A stretch of 64,000 nucleotides of DNA, taken from positions 620,001 to 684,000 of the forward strand of contig CM074140.1 of the NCBI GenBank assembly GCA_037178625.1, written 5' to 3'. Positions 11,301 through 20,449 of the stretch are shown here, piece by piece (the first letter of the stretch is position 1; each line of letters opens with the position of its first letter). This DNA is from Skeletonema tropicum. Lineage: Eukaryota; Bacillariophyta; Thalassiosirophyceae; Thalassiosirales; Thalassiosiraceae. The position numbers and the translations under genes are program-made. The notes below the pieces were generated by a model. It did not search any database. It saw only the letters and a list, made by a program, of their open reading frames with translations, and was not told where the DNA came from.

Positions 11301-12246
11301 TGTAATGATCTCGTAGTTCCTTCATGACATCTATCCCCTTTGACTCTGGTTCTGTTTTTAAGGAATTCATGTTGCCCCATGGGAATTTGTTGAATGGATG
11401 AAATGGCTTTTTTTTGGTAGTATTGTCACTGCTACATGATGCAGCAGGCGTACTACCATCAACATCATCATCATTTGACGTTTTCTTCTTCACCTTACTC
11501 CAATCTCTCCCCATAATAGGCGCATCTCCATCCATCCCACACGTAAACGACATTAACTGACTCAAACGTGCATCATCCGAATTCTTATTCAATTCAAACT
11601 CACTCTCCACCGCCTTTAACTCACGATCGGCCATTTCTCCCTTTAACAGCGGACATTTGAAAAATGAGGAAAACATTTCAAGTGCCTTCCACACATGTTT
11701 CTTGTTGGAGGAGTCTTGGGGGATACAATAGTGATAGAGAGTGTGTTCCATGTCGGTATAGGCATTGTCATCTCCACCATGTTGGCTAAGGAAGGAATCA
11801 TAGGCGTTTTCGATGGGGAAGGTTTCGGTCCCTAAAAAGAGCATGTGTTCTAAGAAATGGGAGAGGCCTTGGAGGTATGGTGGGTCGTGGTAGGACCCGA
11901 CATTGACGAGGAGGGCTGTGGCGGCTTTGCGTGTGCCGTCGTCGTCGTCGTTGTCATCATCATCATCTTCTGAGGAGGAGGAATCATCGTCATCATCATC
12001 CATGGCATCATCATCACTGTCCGATTCAGATTCCGATTCATCATCATCGTCGTCATACCAGCCATCCAATTTGCGTTGTTTCAAAGCAACCGTATCACAA
12101 ATCAGCACACACTGCAACCCATTGGACAATGTGATGTGTCGATAAATCTTTTTGTCCATGTAGGATCGGGTGGAGGTTAGATCGGGGCCGAGGATGATGT
12201 CGTCTTCCATCATCATGTTGGTGGTGTCTGTTGTTGGTTCCGTCAT
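8332..12246 (-). CDS. nardilysin/insulinase-like M16 zinc metallopeptidase
   Basis: Single-exon protein of 1304 residues. The inverted zinc motif HFLEH is at residues 130-134 (His130, Glu133, His134). The distal zinc ligand is probably Glu216 in VESEFELN, with Glu209 one helical turn pair before it, as in insulin-degrading enzyme and nardilysin. Residues ~63-104 are an Asp/Glu/Ser tract just before the zinc motif. Nardilysin carries its acidic domain at this place, so I favour a nardilysin-like assignment. The second half (FYNELRTKEQFGYEV) carries the inactive-half signature of the family. Residues ~718-790 hold an extra segment with YPACVVKF and FEDEHEQWYTL that resembles a Tudor/SH3-like barrel and lies near the hinge between halves. 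No targeting signal is evident, so a cytosolic location is likely. The gene is longer than human IDE (~1019 residues), mostly because of these insertions. Confidence 0.93.
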   Translation of the reverse strand: MTEPTTDTTNMMMEDDIILGPDLTSTRSYMDKKIYRHITLSNGLQCVLICDTVALKQRKLDGWYDDDDDESESESDSDDDAMDDDDDDSSSSEDDDDDNDDDDGTRKAATALLVNVGSYHDPPYLQGLSHFLEHMLFLGTETFPIENAYDSFLSQHGGDDNAYTDMEHTLYHYCIPQDSSNKKHVWKALEMFSSFFKCPLLKGEMADRELKAVESEFELNKNSDDARLSQLMSFTCGMDGDAPIMGRDWSKVKKKTSNDDDVDGSTPAASCSSDNTTKKKPFHPFNKFPWGNMNSLKTEPESKGIDVMKELRDHYNTHYYAKNMRLVVMAGYELDEIQRQVVEHFKDVPANPRSSNHQDGNNINNDDSDVPSITTTNLHPYKLPFHSSSLGKIYRALPVRHRHTLSLTWQIPSICSQWRTKPAEYLAHLLGHEASGSILAALKQKGWATGCSAGTGDDGLGDSSMHALFGFSFSLSEEGVRHWEDVIGVVFRYLGMLKYYFNEGYVDDDDGEKKEGLPRWIYDELKSVAELSYKYADEGDVTDTVEAVAEAMAPWYNLPTDRLLDGDTLLFDDIVDNDGVKDLLFNCFIPTNTRVDFMSSLFGRETDFKDVTDLVPSNNSEEKKAEDTDEMMVVENDSSAEDVFDVKKAGAPTIEPRFETKFWVETISPSIMKQWEQNSMPQLPGSELELALPPINSYIPSKFDLKPLPADDSSHPLLNCSVKVCIGNGKKKQWYPACVVKFKTERGNQLLLLHFEDEHEQWYTLDSKVVDDEADVIEAGFESSFDNGRVKFKVTAVPREGEGIVFSYGDADHEFDVEDGVAFPPIPPASPASRLPQLVYNNNSLKLWHMQDRRFKRPLGDLRLRFVCDGMNDALKQACMDLFCKLCADALAETCYLASVCELGSSLYSNDTGFSIRVNGFDDKVILLAREVLDVVMSFRGRDGHTCLPSTIKESRFDACLEVLRRSYSNSGMDASNFVTGLRLLCLKPSTKSSFSKLKALEGITSHTFVDCMNQVLQKISVEAYYHGNVCREDADEAARMISEALTIHHRGLPKKKMPSKLILKAKDAVDHHLITSPTVDPTDNNTSVEVYFQMGKDDLTNRVLIDLLEHVLDEPFYNELRTKEQFGYEVSCGARWTFGVLGMSFKVTTSCKTADEASARVDRFLGDFRTQLESMSDESFMEHLVSLAKEKLEMFDSMEDECGSYWSEICEGRYEFESHRTEVQCLKSITKESLLNAYDNWLHPVCHKGKPKKRRRIVFHVIGKGKVGRPAVDDPSEIGEVVDGLIRDFHKSVKGETWGKITF

Positions 12247-12410
12247 GGTTTTTCTTTCCTATTCATATAATAAGCCACTGAGTAGCCTGAGTTCATGTTG
12301 TGGGTTGTATGGTCCACGGATCTAAATAATGAGAGGAGCTAAGTCGTTCGGTCGGTCGGTCGGTCGTTCTGTCCGGGCCCTTTGGCGTGTCCTTTGGCCT
12401 TCACGGGCAT

Positions 12411-12620
12411 TTTCGATCGACTCTTTCTTTGATTGGCTTGATTTGACCCCTTGCCCCCCCCGTTTTTAGAATTTTCGATTGACTCTTTCTTTGATTGGCT
12501 TAGATTTGATTGTTCAGGGGGGGACACCCCCCCTTGCCCCCCCCGTTTTTAGAATTTTCGATTGACTCTTTCTTTGATTGGCTTAGATTTGATTGTTCAG
12601 GGGGGGACACCCCCCCTTGC
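12411..12620. repeat. 83-bp tandem repeat, two full and one partial unit
   Basis: A unit starting with TTTTCGATTGACTCTTTC and ending with a C-run/G-run pair occurs at ~12472 and ~12555 almost perfectly. A shortened diverged unit lies at 12411-12471. Each unit carries GGGGGGGACACCCCCCC, a G7/C7 foldback that can form a small hairpin. Confidence 0.85.
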
Positions 12621-12835
12621 TTTGAATACTGCTATGTATATAAGTAGACACAATCAATATCGTAGTAGATAGCCGGTGCCTCCTCTCTTATTTAGAAAAC
12701 CCGCGCAGCGGCTAGACGAGCGTCAGCGAGGCTAGTAATGATGAGTTCATGCTCACGGCTCATGAGCCGTGCTCCGGCTCGGTTCGTTGTGTGTTTGTTG
12801 TTGTGTGAGAGCGCAGCTGTTGAGCCGTGAGTTCG

Positions 12836-13005
12836 TCACGGGTTCTGTCACGCCCGTGACCGACCCGTGACCGACCCGTGACGCAATTCACGCGAAGATC
12901 AACGAGAGGTCGGTCACGGGTCAGTCACGAGTCAGTCACGGGTCCGGACCCGTGACCGACCCGTGACTGACACGTGACCGACCCGTGACCGAACCCGTGA
13001 CGAAC
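12836..13005. repeat. GTCACGGG/CCCGTGAC array with a near-perfect inverted repeat
   Basis: About a dozen copies of CCCGTGACCGA or its complement are packed into 170 bp. Around the centre GGTCC|GGACC at 12945/12946 the arms (12908-12945 and 12946-12983) match as reverse complements over ~38 bp with only a few mismatches. One unit contains a CACGTG core. This could be a cruciform-forming repeat or a cluster of binding sites for a basic-leucine-zipper or helix-loop-helix factor. It lies about 250 bases upstream of the DNAJC11-like start. Confidence 0.7.
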
Positions 13006-13246
13006 TAAAAGAGGGAGGGAGAATGGCGGCAGGCTGGCTCAGCGCAGCTAGCTTTTGGCTCGATGAGATAATTTCTCGACCATTTGTACGTAGGAATTGA
13101 TAATTAAAGTTGCGCCAAACCACTCTCACACCTTCCACTTCCACTCGGCAACATGATGTGAACTTCCACACAGAGCAACATGTAGGTATTGAGTTAGGAC
13201 GATAATCATCTCTCTACCACCATATTGCAGTTGATCCATCGTTAGG

Positions 13247-15424
13247 ATGAGTGGCAAAGATGACATTGCCCAAGCCATCCAAGACCATGAAAAGCGAATA
13301 AAATGGGATGATAATGATGTTGTTGATCAACCCACTACTGAACCTAATAATCCAAGATATGATGAAGTAGTGTTGTCCACCAACTCACATTCTGTGAATA
13401 ATAATAGCGGAAAGAGACAACAACATAATTTTCATCACAGCAGTCATGAACATGGGGGTGCAATTATCGATCCTACCGTATGTCATATCAAAAGAGGCAT
13501 TGTCGTGATGCCAATTGAAATGACCATCACAGACGATGATACATCTACACCACCATCCTATACAATAAAGTCATCCAACATGGCAGTATATGCTGCATTT
13601 CCTCCTCCACCACCCTGTACTGCCACCACCACCACCACTGCCTGCTACCCCATTGATGATGAAGAATTTGAAATGATCCAAGTCAAGAAACGACTACAAC
13701 AATACTCAGGCTTTCATGGAGCTATCGGGACTACGACTGCAACACTGTTTGGACAAGGGTATGCTGATACGATATTATCTCTGAATTATCGTTTCCCTAC
13801 GTTAGTATCACTACCTATGCCGCAGCATCATCGACAACGTTGTTGTGCAATGATTGGGAACTTGCACTCCAATCTTCACTTTGGGTCAATATCCCATCTT
13901 TCATTGGGTGGGAGTTTGTCATCCTTGGATGGAAGGACGAATCTTCGTTTGGATACATCTAATCCATTTTTTGATGAGAAATTTATCGATGACAATAAAG
14001 AACAGGGTATTTTGCAGTTACGTCCACAGCAAAAGGATTATACAGTATCTCTATCACGTGATTTTGTAACTTCTTCTGCTTCTTCAAATCCAATACGTGT
14101 TCAATTCATGACGAATATCCGACCATCATCGAGAGGAGGACAGGAACGATTTCACTTTGGCTACTGTAATGTCATGGTAACATCATCACTCGACACAACA
14201 GCAAATAATAAGGATACAAAAAGTAGGAACAATGACGACGTCGTCACTTCCAAATCCAAGATATCATTGTGTGCAGGATACGGTGCGCCCTCTCGAGGAG
14301 GAGAAGCACTTTGGATGTCTCAATTATTATCTTCATCTGATGTGCATTCTCGAGATTGTGGGATTAACATGTACAAAACTGACTTGATTACAAGCGGAGG
14401 TGCAAGGATTGCACTTGATTTGGAGCAGCCGCTCTCTCAATCTCAGTCTTGTCAATCAACGATAGAGTATCATCATGCTGGGCAAGCTCTATCGCTTGGA
14501 ACCTTGTTTACTCGGACGTTTGCCTCTTCCAAACTTGCGTCAGTTGGGGTAGGAATTCGTCATACATTTGGCAACATCTTTCATAATACTGGGAATCAAT
14601 GGTGGAGTAAAGGGGTCACTTCATGGATGTTTCAGATACAACGAGGCGAAACACGCATAGTTGTTCCTATCAAAATTTACCCAATCGAAGTGACAACTTG
14701 GAATTCAGTCCTACGGCTATGCTATGCTTCATTGGCAACAATTGTGGTGGATACGTTGGTAGCCGAATTACTCTGCGATGAGATATCGAAACTTCGTCTC
14801 AAATTTCTAAAGTTTGTGTTGGGAGAAGAAAGTGTGAAGCAATCGTATTCGTTACTAGCTGGTAGGCAGGATGAACGTAAAGCACAGCAAAACGAATCTC
14901 GGTTGCATCAACTACAGGATATATCCAAAGCTAGAGACGAGGCATTGCGCCAATGTGATTTGATGAAACGACAAGCACGTAATGCAATGAAAAAAGAAGA
15001 GCAGCAGGATGGTCTTGTCATTCTCAATGCCATGTATGGCGTTTTGGATAATGAAACTGGTAAATGGATAGAAACCACTGACAAAGATGCATCCCAAATG
15101 CATATAATGGATGCTACAACACAGTTACAATTTTGGACCGAGTCATCTGCGCTGCATATGTCGTCTGTATCGAAGCAACACTGCTTGGGATTTTACGATG
15201 TTTTAGCATGTGTAAGCGAAGAGGACTGGAGGAAGCCAGAGATTGACAGCAAAGATGTTTCCAATCCAAGTCTTCTTCGACGGCTCAGAAATATACTTGG
15301 ACTGAGCAATTCGAAGGACAATAGCAGGAGGGATCTAGTGGCAGCTCTACGAGTGCGATACAAGTGGGCTGGCCAAGAATTTGTAAAAATATTTCATGAT
15401 GAAGATGTTGTCGATTTACCTTAA
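13247..15424 (+). CDS. DNAJC11-like protein lacking the J domain
   Basis: Single-exon protein of 725 residues. The middle part, with FHGAIGTTTATLFGQGYAD, then YRFP and LHFGSISHLSLGGSLSSL, looks like alternating beta strands of the DNAJC11 barrel-like region. The C-terminal ~130 residues (GLVILNAMYGVLD, LQFWTESSALHMSS, KQHCLGFYDVL, DLVAALRVRYKW, EFVKIFHDEDVVDLP) match the DUF3395 domain that ends DNAJC11. A Lys/Gln/Glu-rich coiled coil (~545-590) precedes it, as in the family. DNAJC11 normally begins with a J domain carrying HPD. Here the N-terminus is a low-complexity Asp/Asn/His/Thr tract, and no HPD is seen in this frame or in the 1 kb upstream. DNAJC11 partners the MICOS/SAM complexes at mitochondrial membranes; a similar role is inferred. 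Other explanations are a missed upstream exon or a true J-less relative. Confidence 0.75.
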   Translation: MSGKDDIAQAIQDHEKRIKWDDNDVVDQPTTEPNNPRYDEVVLSTNSHSVNNNSGKRQQHNFHHSSHEHGGAIIDPTVCHIKRGIVVMPIEMTITDDDTSTPPSYTIKSSNMAVYAAFPPPPPCTATTTTTACYPIDDEEFEMIQVKKRLQQYSGFHGAIGTTTATLFGQGYADTILSLNYRFPTLVSLPMPQHHRQRCCAMIGNLHSNLHFGSISHLSLGGSLSSLDGRTNLRLDTSNPFFDEKFIDDNKEQGILQLRPQQKDYTVSLSRDFVTSSASSNPIRVQFMTNIRPSSRGGQERFHFGYCNVMVTSSLDTTANNKDTKSRNNDDVVTSKSKISLCAGYGAPSRGGEALWMSQLLSSSDVHSRDCGINMYKTDLITSGGARIALDLEQPLSQSQSCQSTIEYHHAGQALSLGTLFTRTFASSKLASVGVGIRHTFGNIFHNTGNQWWSKGVTSWMFQIQRGETRIVVPIKIYPIEVTTWNSVLRLCYASLATIVVDTLVAELLCDEISKLRLKFLKFVLGEESVKQSYSLLAGRQDERKAQQNESRLHQLQDISKARDEALRQCDLMKRQARNAMKKEEQQDGLVILNAMYGVLDNETGKWIETTDKDASQMHIMDATTQLQFWTESSALHMSSVSKQHCLGFYDVLACVSEEDWRKPEIDSKDVSNPSLLRRLRNILGLSNSKDNSRRDLVAALRVRYKWAGQEFVKIFHDEDVVDLP

Positions 15425-15450
15425 AAGAATCGAAACTAAGCAAAACATCA

Positions 15451-16392
15451 TTATGCAGTCATGTACAACAAACCTTCTTCCGACTTTGTGACAACTTCAA
15501 ATCCTTTCCTCTTATACAGATTGACGGCTGAGTGATTGTCTGGGTGAACATATAGACCCAACTTTACATTGGAATCATTTTGACTCAGTTGAGTTTTTGT
15601 GTACTTTTGAGCAAAGTTGACAAGACGTGAAGCTAAGCCTAGTCTTCGGTGTGACCTAGACACAACCAGATTAAGAATGGCTGGTGCATACATGGGTTTA
15701 TCAGTAAAGTTCACTGCATCTTCAACTTCTGGCATAGGTGGTATGACTAACGAATCGTCAGATACATTCATTCGTTCTTCAGACGTTCGCTGCATTTGTT
15801 CCAAGTATCCTATCTCACAAAAGCCCACGACATCTCCAGAAGTTGGATCTTCTATTGTGACCATTACATGATGCAGCAGGCTAGAATCGTTTGATGTGGG
15901 GTCTAATTGGCACTCCTCCCAAGCGTTAGACTCACTTGCATTGCTTACAGCTCTCATGATGATTGTCTTGAATTCACCATTAACAGCCAGTAAATCATTC
16001 ATATTGTAGTTGTCATTCAGCTGCTTCATATTGTTGTATGTTCTCCTACCGACGTCAATGGCTTGCAATCTGTGACTTAATTGTTCATTAAAGCTCGACT
16101 TGGCTCGAAGTCGTTGCATAAAGTGATTTGAGTCAACAGACTCTGTCGCAAGCATATTGCAAATAGCATTAAGATCAGATCGGCTTGTTCGTCGTAAACG
16201 AAATCGTTTTCGTTTACCATTTAAACTCCGTCTGGTCTTCTGTGGCAAGAGGGATTCTGGTCTCCTGCTACTTGATATTTTACTTGGTATCACCTTGGAA
16301 AAAGTTTCGCTTACCACCATTCCGGCGGCATTATGGAGAGATAGCAAGAGAGCAATACAAGTCGTCAAGAATGATATACGCTGCATTGTCAT
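15451..16392 (-). CDS. GNAT-family N-acetyltransferase with N-terminal signal peptide
   Basis: Protein of 313 residues (or 311 if the second Met is used). The N-terminus has a hydrophobic signal-like core (ISFLTTCIALLLSL) followed by an AAGM site and a basic Ser/Arg-rich stretch, suggesting the secretory route or the plastid. The C-terminal half is a GNAT fold. Strand 4 is ILNLVVSRSHR and the acetyl-CoA loop is RRLGLASRLVNFA. VHPDNHSAVNLYKRKGFEV is the typical end of the domain (Asn..Ala..Leu-Tyr-x-x-x-Gly-Phe). The substrate is not predictable. The 3' end is convergent with the DNAJC11-like gene only 26 bases away. Confidence 0.82.
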   Translation of the reverse strand: MTMQRISFLTTCIALLLSLHNAAGMVVSETFSKVIPSKISSSRRPESLLPQKTRRSLNGKRKRFRLRRTSRSDLNAICNMLATESVDSNHFMQRLRAKSSFNEQLSHRLQAIDVGRRTYNNMKQLNDNYNMNDLLAVNGEFKTIIMRAVSNASESNAWEECQLDPTSNDSSLLHHVMVTIEDPTSGDVVGFCEIGYLEQMQRTSEERMNVSDDSLVIPPMPEVEDAVNFTDKPMYAPAILNLVVSRSHRRLGLASRLVNFAQKYTKTQLSQNDSNVKLGLYVHPDNHSAVNLYKRKGFEVVTKSEEGLLYMTA

Positions 16393-17210
16393 CTAATCTG
16401 TAGCTGTTTCTTCGGCACTTATTCAGTTGGCTATCACGCGGCTCGGTCACCTTGACGTAGTACTGGGAAGTGAGAGAATGCTTATTACTCCCAACAGAGA
16501 GCAAAATCTCATGGTCATGGTGGTTATTGCCGACATCATTGCGGCTGGAACAGCTTTCTCATTCTTCATTTTTGCGGTGGCTGAGTCAGAGGCATGTTTC
16601 CCAAAAGTACTAAGAAAGGGCACGTTTCTTGCGTCGCATCGGTACCAAGATCTGCTCTTGCTTCTTGCTTGATCCACTTCGAGCACGTGACATATTATGA
16701 CGAAAAGATGAAACTTGTGTGATTTGAGACCTCGGTGAGTGTGAATGACAGCAAGTCTAGTTGAGTCTATGCCTCGTATCGACATGCGTTCCTACTACCG
16801 CTTCAGCCGAAACGATGGGGGAGATACGATGCTTTAGGGATGAATCTGGGCTAAGTGAGTTGGTAGCTGGCTTAGACATGACTTGTTTGAGGGAGAATAA
16901 TGAGATCATTAGCGACGATGACGATGGAATGATACCCATTGTTGCAGTATCTAGTACAAATGGGGAGCCTTACCACCTCGTAGATGTGACGGATATCTTC
17001 TGGTGGTCCATCAATACTTAGGAGGAGACCAAACTTGTGTTGTGGGAAAGCATTTGCAATAAAATCTCTAAAATTTGTGTTACTGCGAAAGCATTTGCAA
17101 TCAATTTTCTCCTCTGTTGCCTATGTTCAATGTAACTCTCACTGAAAGTATTTGGGTCTTTTTACTACCATATGTATTTACAAACATCTATACAATGAAG
17201 ACTGCTACAA
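16393..17210. other. intergenic region between GNAT and WD40 genes
   Basis: A plus-strand frame runs to a stop at 17021 with its first ATG at about 16815 (68 codons). It is acidic in the middle and has no recognisable domain. Other frames have no domain content. A short TTTGTGTT..GCATTTGCAAT repeat occurs at ~17034-17065 and ~17077-17105. No supported gene. Confidence 0.45.
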
Positions 17211-18920
17211 TTACCTTGCAATTGTAACACGGCCGCTGGAGTTGCCACCAACTACAATGAGCTTCTCAGAGCTAGGATGAAAGCAACATCGGCTTGCAAC
17301 TGCAGTGAGAGCACTGCCTCTGATTTCACGCAGTAACCTACCGTTCCCTCCAAACACTTCAATTGCTCGAGGCTTCTGCATGCTTCCGCTCACGAACATT
17401 TCCTCGCCAGAGAATGTTGCTGGGTGCCATCTTGCCATGAACGTGGACAACCATCTACCGGTTCGATTGTCGTGCTTGATCCTCGTTTCAGGAGCCTTGA
17501 TGAGCCCTTTCGCGAGGTGTGCATCCTCCAAAATATCAAGGTGATCCATCATCGTTGTTGTCAGGAGACGCTTGCCGCTAGGTGAAAAATACGCACTGTT
17601 GATGCTTTTACCTGCATTCTGCCATGCAAGAGGCTTAGACTTCTTTTTTGATGAGTCACTCATGTTACGTATATCCCAAAGCTGAACTACAGTGCTGAGT
17701 CCAGCAGTTGCCATTGTGTATCCATTGGGATGCAAAGACATGCTATTAATCTTTCTTTCACTCAAAGTTTGATCAAAAGTCACCTTGCCCTTGGATCGTA
17801 AATCGACATGCATCACATTGCCCTCACTTGTGGATAGAAAGAAGCAGTCACTACCGAATCGATGATCAAGCTCCAAAGACTGAAGCCAACTTCGATATCC
17901 TCCATCACGATCGTAACCTAACTTATCCTTGTAAATATCATCATCGGAATATGTCGCAAAAACTTCCTTGAATACTTGCTTTTCTACATCAAATGCTCGT
18001 ACACTGCCGTCATAGGAAGCCGCAAGAAGTGATGTGCCACTCTGATTCCATGTCATTGAAGACACAGCTCCATTGAATGGTTTAAATAAATGAACACCGT
18101 CCGAGGAAGACTCGTCATTTTGCTTTGAATCAACACCATATTGATCTACGTTCCAAATACCAACATGTCCTAGCTTATCTCCAGCGCATGCGATGATATA
18201 ATTAGGATTTGGATGACATGCCACGCTGTAGATGCGTTCTGGAGTCACCTTTGCGACACTTGTCTCGGAATCTAAAGACAAAGCATTCAGATTACTCTGT
18301 AGAGTTTTCGATGTAATTGATTTTCCTGGCACATTTCGAACTGAATTTGGACTTCCCTTCCTAGAAGATGCAGATGAATATTTTTTTGTGATTTCGGGCA
18401 ATGATTGTTTCATAAACTGTTCTGCCGCGTCAACTGAGCCCTCTTTACTCCATTTCGGGCCACATAGATCTACTGCCTCCGACACAGTCAAGTCACTGCC
18501 GTCATTGACGCGGTCATTGAAAAATTTGTTCTCTTCTTCACTTTCATCAGGAGTGTAAAGACCTCCGGCTACTACAACCTTGCCCCTTGCCAACTCTGAC
18601 TCAACATACATCCCAGAGGCAGCGACTCCCTGCAACCGTCTGCTCTTGCGTCTCGGAAGTGGTTCTTGCTTTACTTTAGCTCTCTTAAGCCCCCTCGACG
18701 CAGCCTTGGCAGCTTTTTGCTCCAGAACTGCATTGTCAATGGCAGCTTTGGCACCAAGCAACCCTGAGCTGGCTAATACATCTTGGTTACGTTGGCGTTT
18801 GGCATTGACCATCTCTTGATAACTTGAGTAGGTTTTGCCATTGAACTTAAATGTTTGTGGCTCATCATCATCGTCACTGGCGTCGCCGCCAACGGCGGCA
18901 CGGCTGCGTGTAGATCTCAT
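17211..18920 (-). CDS. WDR76/Cmr1-like WD40-repeat protein
   Basis: Single-exon protein of 569 residues. The first ~110 residues are basic and helical and contain PRRKSRRLQGV, the Arg/Ser-rich segment typical of the WDR76/Cmr1 family. The propeller begins with TPERIYSVACHPNPNYIIACAGDK then GHVGIWNVD, a family-diagnostic first blade. Further blades follow: SMTWNQSGTSLLAASYDGSV, SLHPNGYTMATAGLSTVVQL then WDIRN, and a last blade with FHPSSEKLIVVGGNSSGRV. Family members bind DNA lesions and chromatin and interact with CUL4-DDB1 and chaperonin in yeast and human; the same nuclear role is inferred. The length is close to human WDR76. Apart from a start codon close to the N-terminal acidic patch there is nothing unusual. 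Confidence 0.88.
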   Translation of the reverse strand: MRSTRSRAAVGGDASDDDDEPQTFKFNGKTYSSYQEMVNAKRQRNQDVLASSGLLGAKAAIDNAVLEQKAAKAASRGLKRAKVKQEPLPRRKSRRLQGVAASGMYVESELARGKVVVAGGLYTPDESEEENKFFNDRVNDGSDLTVSEAVDLCGPKWSKEGSVDAAEQFMKQSLPEITKKYSSASSRKGSPNSVRNVPGKSITSKTLQSNLNALSLDSETSVAKVTPERIYSVACHPNPNYIIACAGDKLGHVGIWNVDQYGVDSKQNDESSSDGVHLFKPFNGAVSSMTWNQSGTSLLAASYDGSVRAFDVEKQVFKEVFATYSDDDIYKDKLGYDRDGGYRSWLQSLELDHRFGSDCFFLSTSEGNVMHVDLRSKGKVTFDQTLSERKINSMSLHPNGYTMATAGLSTVVQLWDIRNMSDSSKKKSKPLAWQNAGKSINSAYFSPSGKRLLTTTMMDHLDILEDAHLAKGLIKAPETRIKHDNRTGRWLSTFMARWHPATFSGEEMFVSGSMQKPRAIEVFGGNGRLLREIRGSALTAVASRCCFHPSSEKLIVVGGNSSGRVTIAR

Positions 18921-19312
18921 CTCGATTATGAAGATATGTTGGTTAGGTTAGATGTTGTACAATGCAACCACAAGCAACATGTTCTGTATGCTGCATGATG
19001 TCATGGAGATATGGTGCATGTGACATGTGAGCTGCGATGTGAGCTGATGTGAGTCATAAATTTCGTTGCGCGCCATTTTTTCGACTTCGCTTATCGCAGA
19101 TATTTTCAATCACATCCTCAGCGCAAATTCAAATAGCAAGCCAATTTCTTCACTGCTGCAAAGAAGTAGTAAAGGAAGACAATGACACTCATCTCTGACT
19201 GTAGTCCAACATGTATGTAGCAGTCATTATTACTGATGATTATTAGTTGTCTATCTAAATTTTTTTCAAAGGAAGAAATATAATGCCATCAGTTCCCTAT
19301 ATATTCCTAACC
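18921..19312. other. spacer upstream of the WD40 gene
   Basis: Contains a GTGAGCTGATGTGAG direct repeat at ~19027-19050 and AT-rich sequence with TTATATTTC/ATATATTCC near the end of the next gene. No gene seen. It should hold the WD40 gene promoter and the 3' UTR of the coiled-coil protein gene. Confidence 0.5.
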
Positions 19313-20449
19313 CTAACGTTTCTTCGGTAGCATTTTCTTCACCAAGCTGCAATCAGAGATTCATCGAAATCAAAAGGTTAGAATGAAATTCAGATCACGA
19401 GCTAGACACAAAACCATATCAAGACATACCTTAGCTCAATCTCATCTTCCTTAGCTAATTCTGCGACTTCTTCATACTCTTTCTCCACTGCTTCATACTT
19501 CTCCTCCTCCTACGTGGGTTCAAGAAAGAGAATGGCATTATCTGTTAGTTCAACAGGGCTACACAGCTTTGGACAGTACAAATTAAAGCAAAACTACACT
19601 TCTAAACTCACAGCACGGGCAAGATCCTCTTTCCTTTTCACAATCTTCTTTTCTGTTTCCTCTTCTGCTAGATAAACATTCTCCATACGCTCGGCTCTTT
19701 TCTCTTTTCGAAGAGCTTGCTTTTCTTTTTTGAGCAGTTCCTGCAGATACAATATTGGAACAAACATTATTAGTCAACAGTAGACGCAAACTGTATCAGC
19801 TTTGCACTTCGATATGACTTACCCTAGCCTCCTTTTCCTTTGCTGCTCTCTCCTTCTTCGAAGTAGCAAGAGCTGCTTCCTTCTCAGCCTGTTTCTCCTT
19901 TGCATCCAAATCGGCAACAAGCTTTTTATCCGCTTCAGCTTCCAATTCAGCCTTCTTCTCTGCAGCTTCAATTCTTGCCTCTGTTTGCTCTGCCATCTTG
20001 GCCTCGTATTCAAAGAATACTTCACGAGACTTTTCGATTTTGGCCTTCTTTGCATCCCTTTTGGCTTCTGCCTCCACCTCGCGCGTCTCCTTTTCAAGCG
20101 ATTTCACGATAAGTTCATCTACATCGGCGGATGCTTTCGCTGAAATCGTTATTGAAGAAGATGTAGCTGTGCCAGTAGAGTAAGCGTTTGCATTAGGAAT
20201 AGAGAACTCATTGGAAAATGGAGTTGAGACTGCCGAGAAACTTAGTGTAAGCGCAACAAGTGCAGATCCTGCGATTTTACTGACTTCTTCCAGTGGGTTT
20301 GTGTTGTTATCATCACTTGATGCACGGAGTGTTGGGACATCGTTAGCAGTGCGAGATTGTACATGAGATGCCGATATGCTTGCCGGGACAAAAGCACTGC
20401 AGCATGGTGCTGCTGAAGCAATTAGCAATCCTAAGAAGTTCAACTTCAT
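19313..20449 (-). CDS. plastid-targeted, probably thylakoid-directed, coiled-coil protein
   Basis: I read four exons: 20449-19823, 19740-19612, 19509-19430 and 19346-19313, all GT-AG and in phase, giving 289 residues. The N-terminus is a signal peptide (MKLNFLGLLIASAAPCCS) cut before AFVP, an ASAFAP-type site. A Ser/Thr-rich transit region follows, then a hydrophobic segment (~60-80) ending at PNANAYS that resembles a lumenal sorting signal. The rest (residues ~110-280) is almost entirely a charged Lys/Glu/Ala coiled coil, ending in VKKMLPKKR. No enzymatic domain is visible. The hydrophobic segment closely resembles that of the VDE gene ~2 kb downstream (both have ALVALTLSFSA / LLAVTLSFSA). 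The C-termini are also alike, with a short basic Met-containing tail. A structural or scaffolding role near the thylakoid is only an inference. Confidence 0.78.

Larger units (their letters stand above)
12247..13246. other. divergent spacer between M16 protease and DNAJC11-like genes
   Basis: About 1 kb shared by two genes transcribed away from each other. It holds a (CGGT)n run at ~12346-12366, a tandem duplication at 12472-12620 and a dense array of GTCACGGG/CCCGTGAC words at 12836-13005. No gene is seen. It should contain both promoters. A TATA-like TATGTATATAAG lies at about 12633-12644, but its assignment to either gene is not clear. Confidence 0.6.

Noticed and set aside
17440..17480. 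tRNA-like GGTTCGATT
   Set aside because: Lies inside the WD40 coding sequence and no cloverleaf can be drawn; no convincing tRNA was found anywhere in the window.
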